From: Argopecten irradians
Taxonomy: Eukaryota > Mollusca > Bivalvia > Pectinida > Pectinidae
Reading direction: 5' to 3'
Assembly (NCBI RefSeq): GCF_041381155.1
Contig: NC_091134.1
Coordinates: 31,749,540 to 31,813,539, forward strand
DNA: 64,000 nt
Below the pieces are notes generated by a model that was given only the letters and a program-made list of their open reading frames with translations, was not told the DNA's origin and ran no database searches. A program made the translations under genes and the position numbers. Within the stretch, counting starts at the first letter, position 1. Every line of letters starts with the position of its first letter. This document shows, piece after piece, positions 12,457 to 23,554 of the stretch.

Positions 12457-13354
12457 ATAAAGGCCTAAGTTACGGACAATATACAATCACTAGGTCCATC
12501 TTTGATTCATAAACATTCAAAACCGCGTAACCGGCCTAAGGCCTAGTGATCAATTTGTTTAAGAATAGCCTTTTAATAAATATGCATATTTTTTTTCGAT
12601 TTTACAAAATTATTTGTAAATTGTCATTTTTAACGATATGATCAAATGTATGTATACATTACACACAATGTAGGAAATACATAAATCGACTGCTATGCTT
12701 TGATTGTTATTTTTCCCAATTACTGCTGTACTTCCAAACAATTCAAAAGTAAGTATAAAATTAATGTGTTAATATGCCTGTCGGCAAGATCGTACTATCA
12801 AAGAAAGTGATCAAAGATAAGTACCGACAGTTATACAGGTGGACAACCGTAATCCTTTAATTACATCCATGCAGTTAATTGTAAGACGCATGCTGTTAAC
12901 GCATCCTGTGACTAATCCAGTCCCTTAATCCTTTAATTTCCCCTGGCCTTGGCACGTTCATTACCTCAAGGGTGCCGTCAATCCCTTAATTGGATTAACG
13001 CTTGTGTTCCGCGGGAGGTTGTTGATACACTGAAGTTTATGGTTTCAATGACAATAACGGTTTTTGTTTTCATAGACATTAAAAGGACTGAGTTTAAAAC
13101 AATGATATTAATTATCACAGAATTAAGATTTTTTAATGCAGTAATTCAACCCATGTCCAGTGTACTATGTTGTTTCTTTAGCTTGACCAATCGGGAAGAA
13201 GATTACCTAAACGGTAATTAAATGCTTCTCATTATTACAAACTAGTACGTATACGTTCCAGTTTTTCGTTTCTTTGATTATCAACTACGTCATAAAATCT
13301 AAATTTTCCAGACTCAGCAAATACTAATAACTTTATGAGAAGTTATATAAATAC

Positions 13355-13424
13355 TTTGGGTAAGTTTTGGGTAGTTTTGGGGAAGTTTTGGGTGGTTTTG
13401 CCTTTGGGTAGTTTTGGGTAAATC
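13355..13424 (+). repeat. G-rich TTTTGGG tandem
   Basis: Repeats of TTTGGGTAG and TTTTGGGGAAG type give at least six GGG runs on the plus strand, compatible with a G-quadruplex. Confidence 0.5.
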
Positions 13425-13869
13425 GATAGGCCCACCCTAAACAGACATATTATTTTTTTTTTGGCCTGAGCAGTGATGACTGATCGATCATCTCCATAAC
13501 ACAAAATTACAGTGACCATTGTTGATGTTGGACCTATGAGATAAAATTGATAACTTTCAAATTCAGAAACATACATGTAGAATCTATAACGACATAATGT
13601 TTCTACCTCACTAAATATAATTAAATGGCTAACTTTTTACTAGAGGGAGAGATATACTGTTTCTGCTTTTACAAGTGTTCTCTAGCTCCCCATCAAAAAC
13701 AAATTATTATTTACGAACAGTTTTCCAAATGCACACTCTTTGATACATACATGTACAAACATAACTATAATTCAAATCAACAATGTACATTGATTGTACA
13801 ATATTTTTTAATTTTATTTTTTAATTTATAAAATATCACTTGGGGTTAAACGGTTTATCACTTAAGTTA

Positions 13870-14003
13870 TCTGGCGGCCGCCACATAAATCAAGTGGCAG
13901 CTGCCATATAATTATTTGGCTGCCGCCAGAGAAATTATGTGGCGGCCGCTAGATAACTAAGTGGCGGCCGCCATATGATTGATTGGCGACCGCCAAATAA
14001 AAT
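13870..14003. repeat. Tandem GC palindrome array (GGCGGCCGCC)
   Basis: About six units of 20-30 bases each carry GGCGGCCGCC or a near variant (GGCAGCTGCC, GGCGGCCGCT, GGCGACCGCC) joined by AT-rich linkers. It lies about 270 bases upstream of the first HDAC8 exon acceptor. Confidence 0.75.
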
Positions 14004-14268
14004 GTTTTTGTTATCCTGAAAAATATTTTCCTATGTGAGCCCAATACACTTCTGTAGTATTTTATTTGGGTGACCATTTCATTGTGTGCCGGCATTTGAA
14101 TTTGTGGTAGTCCAATGTACTTACAAAGAAAGTCTGATTGGTGTAGCCTGCAGTTTTCAATAACATTCTTCTTGACGGAAAAATGGAATCTGAAAAATTT
14201 GTGTACCATTTCACCACATCACTAAATGTTCTTTATGGAGCTTACAGTAATTTTTTTGTATCTTTCAG

Positions 14269-14386
14269 GATATATTATCAGACAAAAGATGTCCAGAGAC
14301 ATCAATGATACAATGACTGAGCATGCATATTATAGTATTTCTACAAATGGAAGTGAGGTCTAGACTGTAGCAAATATATATACACC
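14269..14386 (+). other. Probable 5' UTR part of the first HDAC8 coding exon
   Basis: A pyrimidine-rich acceptor (TTTGTATCTTTCAG) ends at 14268. The stretch to the ATG at 14387 has stops in the HDAC8 frame, so it would be untranslated, implying an upstream non-coding exon. Confidence 0.4.
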
Positions 14387-15199
14387 ATGGATACAGATGA
14401 GGAACCAACTGCGAAGAGAGTCCGTATAGACAGTTATCTCAGTGATGGAGGATCGTCAGGGTCAGATCACGATCATATGATTATAAAGGCCAAGGCTGAC
14501 AAAATGATTAATTCCTGTACATGTCCTTGCAGCGGAAATGTGCAGTCTGCTCATAACACATCTACTATTGACATTGGTGTTACCAACACATCACTCCCGG
14601 CTGACCAAACTTTAGTAACATGTCATACTAATGTCACAAAGTTTAGGGATCCAATGAATCGTGAAAAAACTGATAATGAAAAGACAGATTGTAGCAGTAT
14701 TACTCAATCAGAAATAATTGTTGGTGGAAATAAAGATAATGCAACAGAAAAAAGTTCAAACTGTGTAGAAAACCTTGAGGATAGTTCTTGTGAAACAAAG
14801 AAGGAAAGTGAACATTGTGATGATTCTGTACCAGTTAGACAGGAAAGTGAACAACAGAGTGCACAATCAAAGAATGTGTATGATTTAGAAATAGAGGAGA
14901 GTTCAGAGGAAGTGATTCCTCCATTACAGGGTCTAAGGCAGTCCAAAAGTAATAAAGAAAACATAGTTAGTGATAAGAAATCTCAGGTTTTGCCAAACTC
15001 TGCTCTCAACTCGGAAAAGTCATCTGAAGATGCCAATCAGTCTGGGAATAGTTCAGAAAAGGGAGATACAAGTTTTAAGCTAAGACATTTAGATGTTGCT
15101 GCTAACAAGAAAATAACAAAAATACAGAGAAGAGTGTCCTATATGTATAGTAAAGAATTGATTCAACAATGTGACCTAATGCAAAAAATTCCTGAGAGG
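14387..15199 (+). CDS. HDAC8: HDAC8-like deacetylase, exon 1: long N-terminal extension plus start of catalytic domain
   Basis: The exon encodes 271 residues from ATG 14387 to CCTGAGAGG|GTGAGT. Residues from about 250 (VSYMYSKELIQQCDLMQKIP) match the start of vertebrate HDAC8 ([20 protein letters not shown]). The first 249 residues have no HDAC counterpart. They begin MDTDEEPTAKRVRIDSYLSD, with a basic KRVR cluster that could be a nuclear signal, and are rich in Ser, Glu, Asp and Asn, so likely disordered. Vertebrate HDAC8 has only a short tail here (377 residues in all); this model gives about 631. HDAC8 is a class I zinc deacetylase whose best known target is cohesin SMC3. The start is the first ATG after a stop-containing leader. 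The first part of the extension could instead be untranslated if a downstream Met is used. Confidence 0.85.
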
Positions 15200-15589
15200 G
15201 TGAGTATACACCTGCTATATGAAGGGTATATGTATAAATATTTGCATTAATTATTAAGGCCTTTTCCTCAATATGTATTCTCCCTCTTTATTCCATCTAT
15301 AATCACATGAATATTTTTATTTATAAAATATCTGATTAATTGGTGTTCAAGAATTTATTCTTGTGACTTTAAATATACATTTATATATCTAAACATGCAT
15401 GTCATGCAAGTAGTTTTAATCCGTCTGATTTATCTCCCTTTATTTTTCTCCACCAGCGAGTGAATTGAAGGGAAGCAACTCTGATAGACCAGAATACAAA
15501 AATTTAAATAGTAGCTGAATTTGAAAGTAACAGTTGATATTTTCATCAAAATATGAAAATGTTTACTTCCTTTTCAAATATTTTAACAG

Positions 15590-15642
15590 GCAAGCATGGT
15601 GCATAGTTTGATTGAAGCATATGGAATCCTCAAATACATGGG
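15590..15642 (+). CDS. HDAC8: HDAC8 exon 2
   Basis: TTTTAACAG|GCAAGC to ATGGG|GTAAGT, 53 bases, phase 0 in and phase 2 out. It encodes ASMVHSLIEAYGILKYMG, aligning with human ASMVHSLIEAYALHKQMR. The Ser at the position of human Ser39 (a reported PKA site) is kept, but the preceding context is ERAS rather than KRAS. A dispersed repeat begins 8 bases after the donor. Confidence 0.93.
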
Positions 15643-15650
15643 GTAAGTTT

Positions 15651-16079
15651 TTGATGCTATGAAACAGCATTCTTAGGTAGGCTCGGCAAGCCTGTGCACA
15701 TCTAAACAATAAAACCACTCCGCGATGAAAATTAAATGTTGTTTTGTTCATTTTACATAGTACTTGATAGTATGGATAAAACGAACCTTAGTATTCAAAA
15801 CCACAAACATTAAATTTGTACATACATATGCACTATAGACAGTTTGAATTAAGTGTTCAGTTGGGACTCTATGATTTATGTATCCCAACGCGTCATGTAT
15901 GGTCCCAAAAATCACGAACAACGCCTTCTTCGATGTCTTCCTCCGCGGCAGACTTTCGGTCGATTTTGGATTGTGTATGTCTATTTCAATTTTACGTAGT
16001 TCATGCTACTGCTCGATTAATGTAATGAAATGTTAGGAAGGTAATTGCAAAGAAAGTTCTTATAATGGTAATAGAGTTA
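15651..16079 (+). repeat. 5' fragment of a dispersed repeat (TTGATGCTGTGAAACAGC family)
   Basis: It shares about 400 bases with the copies starting at 16080 and 28266, including a start hairpin of the TGCTGTGAAACAGCA type. It is joined head-to-tail to the next copy. Confidence 0.7.
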
Positions 16080-16778
16080 TTGATGCTGTGAAACAGCATT
16101 CTTAGGTAAGCTCGGAGAGCCTGTGCACATCAAAACAATGAAACCATTCCGCGATGAAAATTAAAAGTTGTTTTGTTCATTTCACGTAATACTTGATGGT
16201 ATGAAAAAAATAAAACCCCAATATTCAAAACCACAGACATAGAATTTGTACATACGTATACACCATGGATGGAATGTTTAAAGTGTTCAGTTGGCACTCT
16301 ATGATATTTGTATAACTCCGAGAACACTGGTCTCTCGAAAATCACGAACAACGCCGCCTTCGCTGTCTTCCTCCGCGACAGACTTTCGGTGGATTTTGGA
16401 TTGTGTATGTTTATTTAAATTTTACGTAATTCATGCTTATGATCGATTATTGTAATCAAATGTTAGTATGCTAACTGCAAAAGAATGTTCTTATAACGCT
16501 GATAAAGTTTTTTGTGTTGGTTTTATTGACGAACTATATCTGAGATATTATTGCGCAGTAAAAGTTAATAGTTTTGAGTACGTGCCTCCTCCCTTGATCT
16601 GTCACTGGGAGTTCTGTCTTGTTTATCAACAACTGCGGTATATTGAAAGGGAAAAAGTACCAAATCTATCAACATAAACTTACAAAATATAATGATAATA
16701 TAGATCTATTTATGTACGAGCAAATGAACTTCTATTGCTGTGTAATGTACGTGTAGCGGGATTGGACTGGGTCGATCA

Positions 16779-16858
16779 TCGGTGACTAGGTAGCTCAGTC
16801 GGTAGAGCACTCGGCTAGTATTCTCAGGGTCCCGGGTTCGAATCCCGGTCTGGCCGCT
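16779..16858 (+). ncRNA. tRNA-like sequence in left LTR
   Basis: It has a TAGCTCAGTCGGTAGAGCA A-box and D-arm, and a CCGGGTTCGAATCCCGG T-arm with a perfect stem. The anticodon and acceptor stems do not pair well, so it is probably a Pol III promoter remnant rather than a working tRNA gene. Confidence 0.6.
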
Positions 16859-17001
16859 ACATTTTCTCCTCTCCTGTTACAAAATTGGCGCCCAACTAAA
16901 TAACCCACATTGGTGGTGTTTGGAAGGGTCTCGTGTGTCTTCGAGGGCGAAGACTTCGAGAAAGGAGGGAGGAGTGTAGCGGGATTGGACTGGGTCAATC
17001 A

Positions 17002-17081
17002 TCGGTGACTAGGTAGCTCAGTCGGTAGAGCACTCGGCTAGTATTCTGAGGGTCCCGGGTTCGAATCCCGGTCTGGCCGCT
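17002..17081 (+). ncRNA. tRNA-like sequence in right LTR
   Basis: Second copy of the tRNA-like block at 16779-16858, with the same A-box, T-arm and weak anticodon stem. Confidence 0.6.
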
Positions 17082-18009
17082 ACATTTTCTCCTCTCCTGT
17101 TACATACAGTAGCCTTATGAAGACTTGCTAAAGTCCGATGTATTGCAGGAAGTTTTCTTGATGATAGCGTTCTTATGAATTCAAAAGAAATTTGACTGCT
17201 ATAAGTAATCAAATAATGTACCCTTTACTTGACAAACGTATATGGCCATGTTTCATTATAAGTCAGAAGTCGGCAAAGCAAAACTCACGATAAATGTTCT
17301 GCACGATAATATCTCGCCAACCACTTAATGTTAGGCTTACGAAGACTTGCTAAAGTCCGATACATTACATAAAGTTTTCTTGATGTTAACGGCTAGCGTT
17401 ATTGTGAATTTAAAAGAAATCCGAGTGATATACGTAATGAAATCATGTACCTTTTATTTGGCAAAAGTATCTGGCCATGATTTATTAGTCAAAAGTCGCC
17501 AATGCAAGCCATGTTAGTTTTCTAAAAAGGAAACCAAAACATATCCGGAAATAGCAATATTTCTAATGTTATATTTTTCTGAAAATATTCTTCAATGTTA
17601 AGTGGATATTAAGATACGAAAATGTTTACTTATTATTTTTTTGTCTTTGAAGAGACATTGATGAAATTGATAATTTAGCAATTAATAAAGAATTATAAAA
17701 AAATGATACTCAGATTCTGAACGGTTTCATTGGTGTTGAAATCGTTATTTCAAAAAATTATTTAGAAATGAAATTTATTACAGTTATTTCAGGAGAATAA
17801 GTTATTCAACTTATTGTTCTTGAAAAACTTTAAATATCATAAAATAAATAGGTATATCGTAAATATTTTTTTTATTAACCTCCGAAATTCAACACTGCAC
17901 ACTTATGTATAGTTTACTAAATTCTATATTTAAATGAAAAACCAATTTCTTTATTCCTTTGTTTGAGTCCTTCATTCACAGCATCTATGAGTGGCTTTGG
18001 CACTTTGAT

Positions 18010-19066
18010 TTTTAATTTGGTTGCATTGACGAACTATATCTGGTGATATCATTGCGCAGTAAAAGTTAATCACTGGGAGTTGTGCCTTTTGTTTATCGAC
18101 AACTGTGTTATATTGAAAGGGAAAAAGTACAAAATTTATCAACATAAACTTAAAAAATATAATGATAATATAGATCTATATATGTACGAGCAACTAAAAG
18201 TGACAAATGAACTTATCTTGTCGTGTAATGTACGGTAGCCTTACGAAGACTTGCTAAAGTCCTGATGCATTGCATCTAGTTTTCTTGACGTTATTGTTCT
18301 TATAATTAAAAAGAAATTTGAGTGTTATAAAGTAACCAAATAATGTACCTTTTATTTGGCTTAAATATCTGGCCATGATTTATTATTATTCAAAACTCGG
18401 CAAAGCAAAAATCACGATAATATGTTCTTCGCGATAATAAGTTGCCAGCCAGTTACTGCGTCTTTCGAAGACTTGCTTAAGTCCGATGCATTACATGAAG
18501 TTATTTTGATGTTACCGACTAGCATTCTTGTGAATTTAAAATAAATCTGAGTGTTATACGTAACGAAATAATGTACCTTTTATTTGGCAAAAGTATCTGG
18601 CCATGATTTATTAGTCAAAAGTCGTCAAAACAACCCATGTTAATTTTTTAGAAAGGGAACTAAAACATACCCGGAAATGGTAATACATGTATTTCTAATG
18701 TTATATTTTTTCCGAAAATATTCTTAAATGTTTGAAGAGATATTGATGAAATTGATAATTTTAGTAATTAATAAAGAATCATTGACCGGTTTTATTGGTG
18801 TTGAAATCTTTATTTCAGAAATGATTTAAAAAATTTCATATAAAATTTACTTCAGGAAAATGAGTTATTCAACTTATTGTTATTGAATCAACTTTAAATA
18901 TCATAAAATAAATACGATATACTGTTAATATATTTTGTTTAACTCCCTAATTTAACACTGTAAACTTAGTATACTAAAATCAATACTTAAATGCAAAACC
19001 AATTTCTTTATTCCTTTGTTTGAGTTCTTCATTCACAGCATCTATGAGTGGCCTTGGCACTTTGAT
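18010..19066 (+). mobile_element. Second, 5'-truncated copy of the dispersed element
   Basis: Begins at the GGTTGCATTGACGAACTATA segment of the element and runs through two 230-base units (18236 and about 18470) to GGCACTTTGAT at 19066. At 18226-18245 it keeps the TGTAATGTACGGTAGCC site without the TRIM, a natural empty-site counterpart for 16752-17104. Confidence 0.6.
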
Positions 19067-19275
19067 TATATTTGTTGAATGATCAAAAATGTATTATTTT
19101 GAACTTTTACTTATATATAGATTATATATTTCACTGGAAGTAACTCATTCACAATTAGTGACAATATTAAAAACCATGCATTATACTAATTAAGATATAT
19201 CATATAATCCACATATGTACCTATACGTATATATCAAATCTCGATTGAGAAATTGCAGCATATAATGACTTACAT

Positions 19276-20340
19276 TTTTAGGGCGAGCGTACTCTCGCCC
19301 TATTGTTTTCCTTGTCGGGTGTGGAGTCTGTGTACATCCGCTATGCGCAGGATCCAACTGCGCCGGTGATACTGGAAGTCACTGTCTTATACCGTTTAAT
19401 AGATTTTGCCGTGATTAATGACACCAACCTTTCAAAAATAAGATATACCTGTCAGCAATGCTCTTCTATAAATTAACAACAGTGACATTAAACAGTGCTA
19501 AACACATTCGTTTTGTGTAAACTTCGGTCACGATATTCTAAGCATCTGATTGACTTTTGAAACCTCTGGAATAATACAAAGCGAATCAGGTTTATGTAGT
19601 CAGCAAAAGGAAATGACGAAACGGATAACTTTTAGTACCGACCAAAGACATTTACAGTGTTAATCAGCAGATTATATTTAATTTATTTCATATCATCCTT
19701 GGTCCTAGGTATACATATACGTTGTACTATCGCTTACTAACCCCAGTGACCATAGACCGTATTTGCTACGGTTCTAATAAATATTTATAAAATCACCCAG
19801 CCTTGCGTAAGAGAAACAGAATAAAAAAAAACATTACACAATATCAGTCTGGGTGCCTGAGCTCTAGATCTTATGTACCCAGAAGAGCATTCAAGCATGA
19901 CACAGATAAGTCACCACGTGCATAGGGACTAGACAGTGCTATAGCGGACGACTAATTTGAACAGCGAAACAAGTCTATCATGTCAATATAAATAAGTTGA
20001 CGAATAAACTTCTATGTAACAAAGAACACAATTAACAAAGTTCAGAGTAATTTCACATTTATAGTTCTGATGAGGTAATTTAAAGGAAATTATTTATTAC
20101 AATACATCAAGGACATAAGCCATTTCCCAAATTTGTACATGCAAAATATCTCACCGCAGAAGTCTTATACATGTAGATGCACATCGTTCTGAAAATTAAG
20201 GTTTTAGGAAAAAGTTAGCGAGCACTTAATGTCTAACAGACATATTTCTAGTTTATATTAAGATATGCATATACAAATGTATACATATGTTTTGGGCCAT
20301 GTGTAGTACTTGAAATATTCTTTACATTTTGTGTCTTTGA
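19276..20340. other. HDAC8 intron 2 remainder
   Basis: It begins with a short hairpin (AGGGCGAG...CTCGCCCT), probably the edge of another dispersed repeat. No exon or RNA gene was recognised up to the exon 3 acceptor. Confidence 0.35.
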
Positions 20341-20356
20341 ACTGTTGTATTTACAG

Positions 20357-20493
20357 AGTTGTTGCCCCTTCCATAGCTACAGAGGAATCACTTTGTCAGT
20401 TCCACTCACCTGAATATGTAGAGTTTCTAAAGAAAATCAATGACCAAGAAGATGAAGAAATCTACGACGAAGAAGCAGCACAGTTTGGCCTGA
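20357..20493 (+). CDS. HDAC8: HDAC8 exon 3
   Basis: TTTACAG|AGTTGTT to GGCCTGA|GTATGA, 137 bases, phase 2 in and 1 out. It encodes VVAPSIATEESLCQFHSPEY followed by VEFLKKINDQEDEEIYDEEA and ends in AQFGL. It aligns with human [26 protein letters not shown]...SIEYGL. The acidic loop (QEDEEIYDEEA) replaces human QEGDDDHPDS. Confidence 0.93.
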
Positions 20494-20852
20494 GTATGAA
20501 TTTGTGACAAAGTTAAATAAAGATATACTTTTTAAAGGTTTTATAGGGCTATAATGGTTTGTAGAAATATGAAGCAGTTTTGAACTGTTTTCTGTTATAA
20601 TTGATTTTAAAGAAGAAACAATTGATGGAAATATTCAATACTAAGTACAATTTTTAATGAAGTATGATTATTTAAGTCATTGAAACAATATACACTTGTA
20701 ATTGTAGATATTATTAAGACGGCAAAAATAAAATTGTGAAAATTATATGATATTGAAAGACATACATGTATGTCACTGAAAATCTTTCTCACCTTCCTGA
20801 TTTAATTATAAATTACATGTATTTGGGAAATGTTACTTGTTTAACTTTTAAG

Positions 20853-20994
20853 CTTACGACTGCCCTGTCCACCAGGGGGTGTTTGACTATGCCCTGGCCA
20901 TAGGGGGAGCCACTGTGTCCGCGGCAGAAGAGTTGATCTCTGATCGGTGTGATGTTGCCATTAATTGGTGTGGGGGATGGCATCACGCCCAAAA
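20853..20994 (+). CDS. HDAC8: HDAC8 exon 4 (zinc-site histidines)
   Basis: TTTTAAG|CTTACGAC to GCCCAAAA|GTAAGT, 142 bases. It encodes [20 protein letters not shown] then [12 protein letters not shown]. The HH pair corresponds to human His142-His143, the general acid/base histidines of the active site. Confidence 0.95.
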
Positions 20995-21477
20995 GTAAGT
21001 AGCTTTTGGAATACACGAAGACAATTGAAGAAAGAAGATTTACATGTATACCATACACATTTTCTTCTGACACTTTTATTACAGCATATTACATAACTAT
21101 CAAACTGATTACCCTTAATTGGCAAACACTATTGTCAAATCTTTAAGCAAAACATCTTTTATTGATATAAAGCAAAAAATGATATAATTAAATGATGAAT
21201 GAATAAAAGAGAGTGTAATTTAATGTTTGATTTAATCATCAGTGATCTTTATTTGTATGTCCATGACAGGTATTGAAAAGGCCAAAATATGGCATCAATA
21301 GATCTCTAAAGTATTGACAAGGTTTTGTTAAATGTCATGTGTGTGGCTATGAATGACCATATGTTAGGTTTCTGTTTGTCAAACTTGTATCTCAGCTTTG
21401 AGCTCCCGGCAGGATGAATGCAATGATAATCGTGATAATCACTTTTGATGATATTATTTGACCTTTCGTTACCATAG

Positions 21478-21668
21478 AGACAGTGCCTCAGGATTCTGTT
21501 ATGTGAATGACATTGTGTTGGGGATACTGAAGTTGCGGGAGAAATTCTCCAGGGTCCTGTATGTTGATTTAGACTTGCACCACGGTGACGGTGTTCAGGA
21601 TGCGTTCTATGCAACTCCCACAGTGATGACAGTCTCCATACACAAATATGCTGCTGGATTCTTCCCAG
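21478..21668 (+). CDS. HDAC8: HDAC8 exon 5 (metal ligands)
   Basis: ACCATAG|AGACAGTG to TTCCCAG|GTAAAG, 191 bases. It encodes [20 protein letters not shown] and [16 protein letters not shown]. Asp and His of DLHHGDG correspond to zinc ligands Asp178 and His180 of human HDAC8. It ends [12 protein letters not shown], the conserved loop before the variable GTG segment. Confidence 0.95.
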
Positions 21669-21851
21669 GTAAAGAATGTTTATGTGGCGAAAATACAGTG
21701 TGCAAAATGTATGGCAGCAGAAAAGTTTCACAGGTATCCCATATACTTCACAGGGCTGCATCTTATGGCTGTTTTGGTGAATGACAACTCTTGTACTCCA
21801 GCGATGTTGACGTCATTAACAAATGTGGTGTTACTATACTAAGAAGTCAGC

Positions 21852-21935
21852 AATGCTTTGGTTTTGGTTTTATTAGTTTAACATCCTATTTAAAGTCAGG
21901 GTCATTTAAGGATGTGCCTGGTTTAATTAATTGAA
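21852..21935 (-). mobile_element. SINE-like 3' tail fragment
   Basis: Read on the minus strand it has GACCCTGACTTTAAATAGGA, then a TGTTAAACTAATAAAACC tail, typical of molluscan SINE-like elements with A/C-rich ends. Only the 3' part is present, inside HDAC8 intron 5. Confidence 0.45.
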
Positions 21936-22435
21936 GTGTTTTACTTTTCTCCAAAATATGGCAGAAAAATAACAAAAATGGATCTTTTAAAGTCAATGAG
22001 AATAACTAGTTTAAGATTTTAGTTAGTTAGTACTTCACAACTTAACTACCAAGTAAAACTTCACTCTGTTTGAGATATCCCTGTCTTCTTGACAGACAAA
22101 TGTAAAATTTTCTGTTATTCTTTCCCTGACAAAGAATATATGTTCAATGCCTCCTACAAGTCTTATATACTGTAAATATGCTTATTTTAGCGCAGATGAA
22201 AGAAGCTGTAAATTATGATTAATTAGAGCAAATACAAATTAGTGCAACTCGTTGGTTCGATACCGAAACTACCATTTTACAAAATTTAGCTTTGTACACG
22301 AGTAAGGGATTTCAAAGTGAGTGTGAAAAACATAAAAATAAAACTACCACTAAAATAAGTACATTCACAGTAACTTTGCAAGGTAAATACTTATAGATTC
22401 TGATAGTTTAACAATGTGTGTGATTGCTATTCCAG

Positions 22436-22544
22436 GTTCAGGGCAGCTAGAAGATATTGGTATTGGTAAAGGAAAAAAATACTGTATAAATATTCCATTA
22501 CAGGATGGAGCTAGAGACAAAGAGTTTGTGGCCTTGTTCTGCAG
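22436..22544 (+). CDS. HDAC8: HDAC8 exon 6
   Basis: ATTCCAG|GTTCAGG to TTCTGCAG|GTAGAA, 109 bases. It encodes SGQLEDIGIGKGKKYCINIP then LQDGARDKEFVALFC, aligning with human [34 protein letters not shown]. Confidence 0.92.
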
Positions 22545-22950
22545 GTAGAACTTTATATATGTCCATTTTAATTTTTAATACATAGTAAATCAAGAATATA
22601 GATTTAATTCACTGTATTAAGAGGAATTTACAACCTTCCTTGTATAAATGCCATGTCCATTCGTGTGTGATAATGAAAAATATGTGCTGCAAAAAGACAT
22701 TATTTTGTTTGATTAACTCACCTGAAATTAGGTCTCAAGTGAAAGTGGTCTTTTCAAATATCTTTTTGTCGATGGTTCATATCAACTGCTGGATACAATT
22801 CTAAAAGACCATTTAAACAATTATGATGTTGATAATATAAATTATGATCCTTTGGTGAGGTTTATATTGTACTTGAACCTTTTAGAATCGGTTACTAATA
22901 CAATGTGAGGCTATACATGTTTTTGTACAGCAGCTGTCTATTTAATGCAG

Positions 22951-23123
22951 GGTGATACAAAAGGTACACACCATGTTTAAACCTGAAGCAGTTGTTTGTC
23001 AGTGTGGAGCTGACGGCTTGGCCGGGGATCCCATGGACTCGTTCAATCTTACGCCCCTGTCCTTAGGTCGATGTTTGTACTATATGCTGGACTGGGGACT
23101 CCCCACACTACTGCTAGGGGGAG
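22951..23123 (+). CDS. HDAC8: HDAC8 exon 7 (third metal ligand)
   Basis: TTAATGCAG|GGTGATAC to GGGGGAG|GTAAGT, 173 bases. It encodes VIQKVHTMFKPEAVVCQCGA, then DGLAGDPMDSFNLTPLSLGR, and ends LLLGGG. The Asp of GLAGDP is the third zinc ligand (human Asp267). Confidence 0.95.
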
Positions 23124-23459
23124 GTAAGTCATGATTTGGGTATAATATTTATATTGTATATCATATGGTATTAATCTGTGTAGTTCCATAGTAGATGTAT
23201 GTTATATGCTATTAGCTTTATCATTGAAGTTTTTCAAAATTGATTATTCAGCCATCAGAATTTTTAGCCCACAATCAGATGAGGGCGAAATTTCTAAATT
23301 CAAGGACATATCTTGGTAAGAGCAATTTTACTGGTTTCAGATGATAATTGAATATTGTGTACCTGTATCACATTAATCTTTTACTAATACCTAATTTACT
23401 CTATAAATATGTGAATACAAAGTCTAACTTTGATATAAACTATTTATGATACATTGTAG

Positions 23460-23554
23460 GAGGCTACCACCACACAAATACAGCGAGGTGCTGGACTTTC
23501 CTTACAGCGATTGCAGTTGGTAAAAAATTACCAACAGACATACCTGATCACCAG
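23460..23554 (+). CDS. HDAC8: HDAC8 exon 8 (catalytic tyrosine), followed by a donor array
   Basis: ATTGTAG|GAGGCTAC to CTGATCACCAG|GTAAGATC, 95 bases, phase 0 out. It encodes GYHHTNTARCWTFLTAIAVG then KKLPTDIPDHQ. The Tyr after GGGG matches catalytic Tyr306 of human HDAC8. The last 12 exon bases (encoding PDHQ) and the first intron bases are the sequence amplified in the downstream tandem array. Only the first donor keeps the frame into exon 9 without a shift. Confidence 0.95.

Larger units (their letters stand above)
16752..17104 (+). mobile_element. Mini LTR element (TRIM) with tRNA-like LTRs, Helenus type
   Basis: Two 130-base direct repeats (16752-16881 and 16975-17104) both run TGTAGCGGG to TGTTACA and are about 98% identical. 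Between them are a primer-binding-site-like TGGCGCCCAAC (16886-16896) and a purine tract AAAGGAGGGAGGAG (16961-16974). The element is flanked by the four-base repeats TACG/TACA. Each LTR holds a tRNA-like block with A-box (TAGCTCAGTCGGTAGAGCA) and B-box (GGTTCGAATCC). There is no coding capacity and it looks whole for its class. The high LTR identity suggests a young insertion. LTRs containing tRNA-like sequence, with 4-base target duplications in animals, are the description of the Helenus TRIM group; the assignment is from memory of that description. Confidence 0.8.
16080..18009 (+). mobile_element. Non-coding dispersed element, long copy, interrupted by a TRIM
   Basis: It starts TTGATGCTGTGAAACAGC and ends TTCACAGCATC...GGCACTTTGAT, so GATGCTGTGAA and TTCACAGCATC form an inverted pair near the ends. 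Inside are two tandem units of about 230 bases that both start near GAAGACTTGCTAAAGTCC (17110 and 17338). Further copies end at 19066 and 29184. No open frame of note. It could be a Helitron-like or MITE-type non-autonomous element; the family is not recognised. Confidence 0.55.

Noticed and set aside
14704-14964. Cys/Leu/Ser-rich minus-strand frame
   Set aside because: Antisense shadow of HDAC8 exon 1.
16795-17212. Open frames sharing the string AARPGFEPGTLRILAECSTD
   Set aside because: This is the antisense translation of the tRNA-like blocks in the TRIM LTRs, a well-known false protein.
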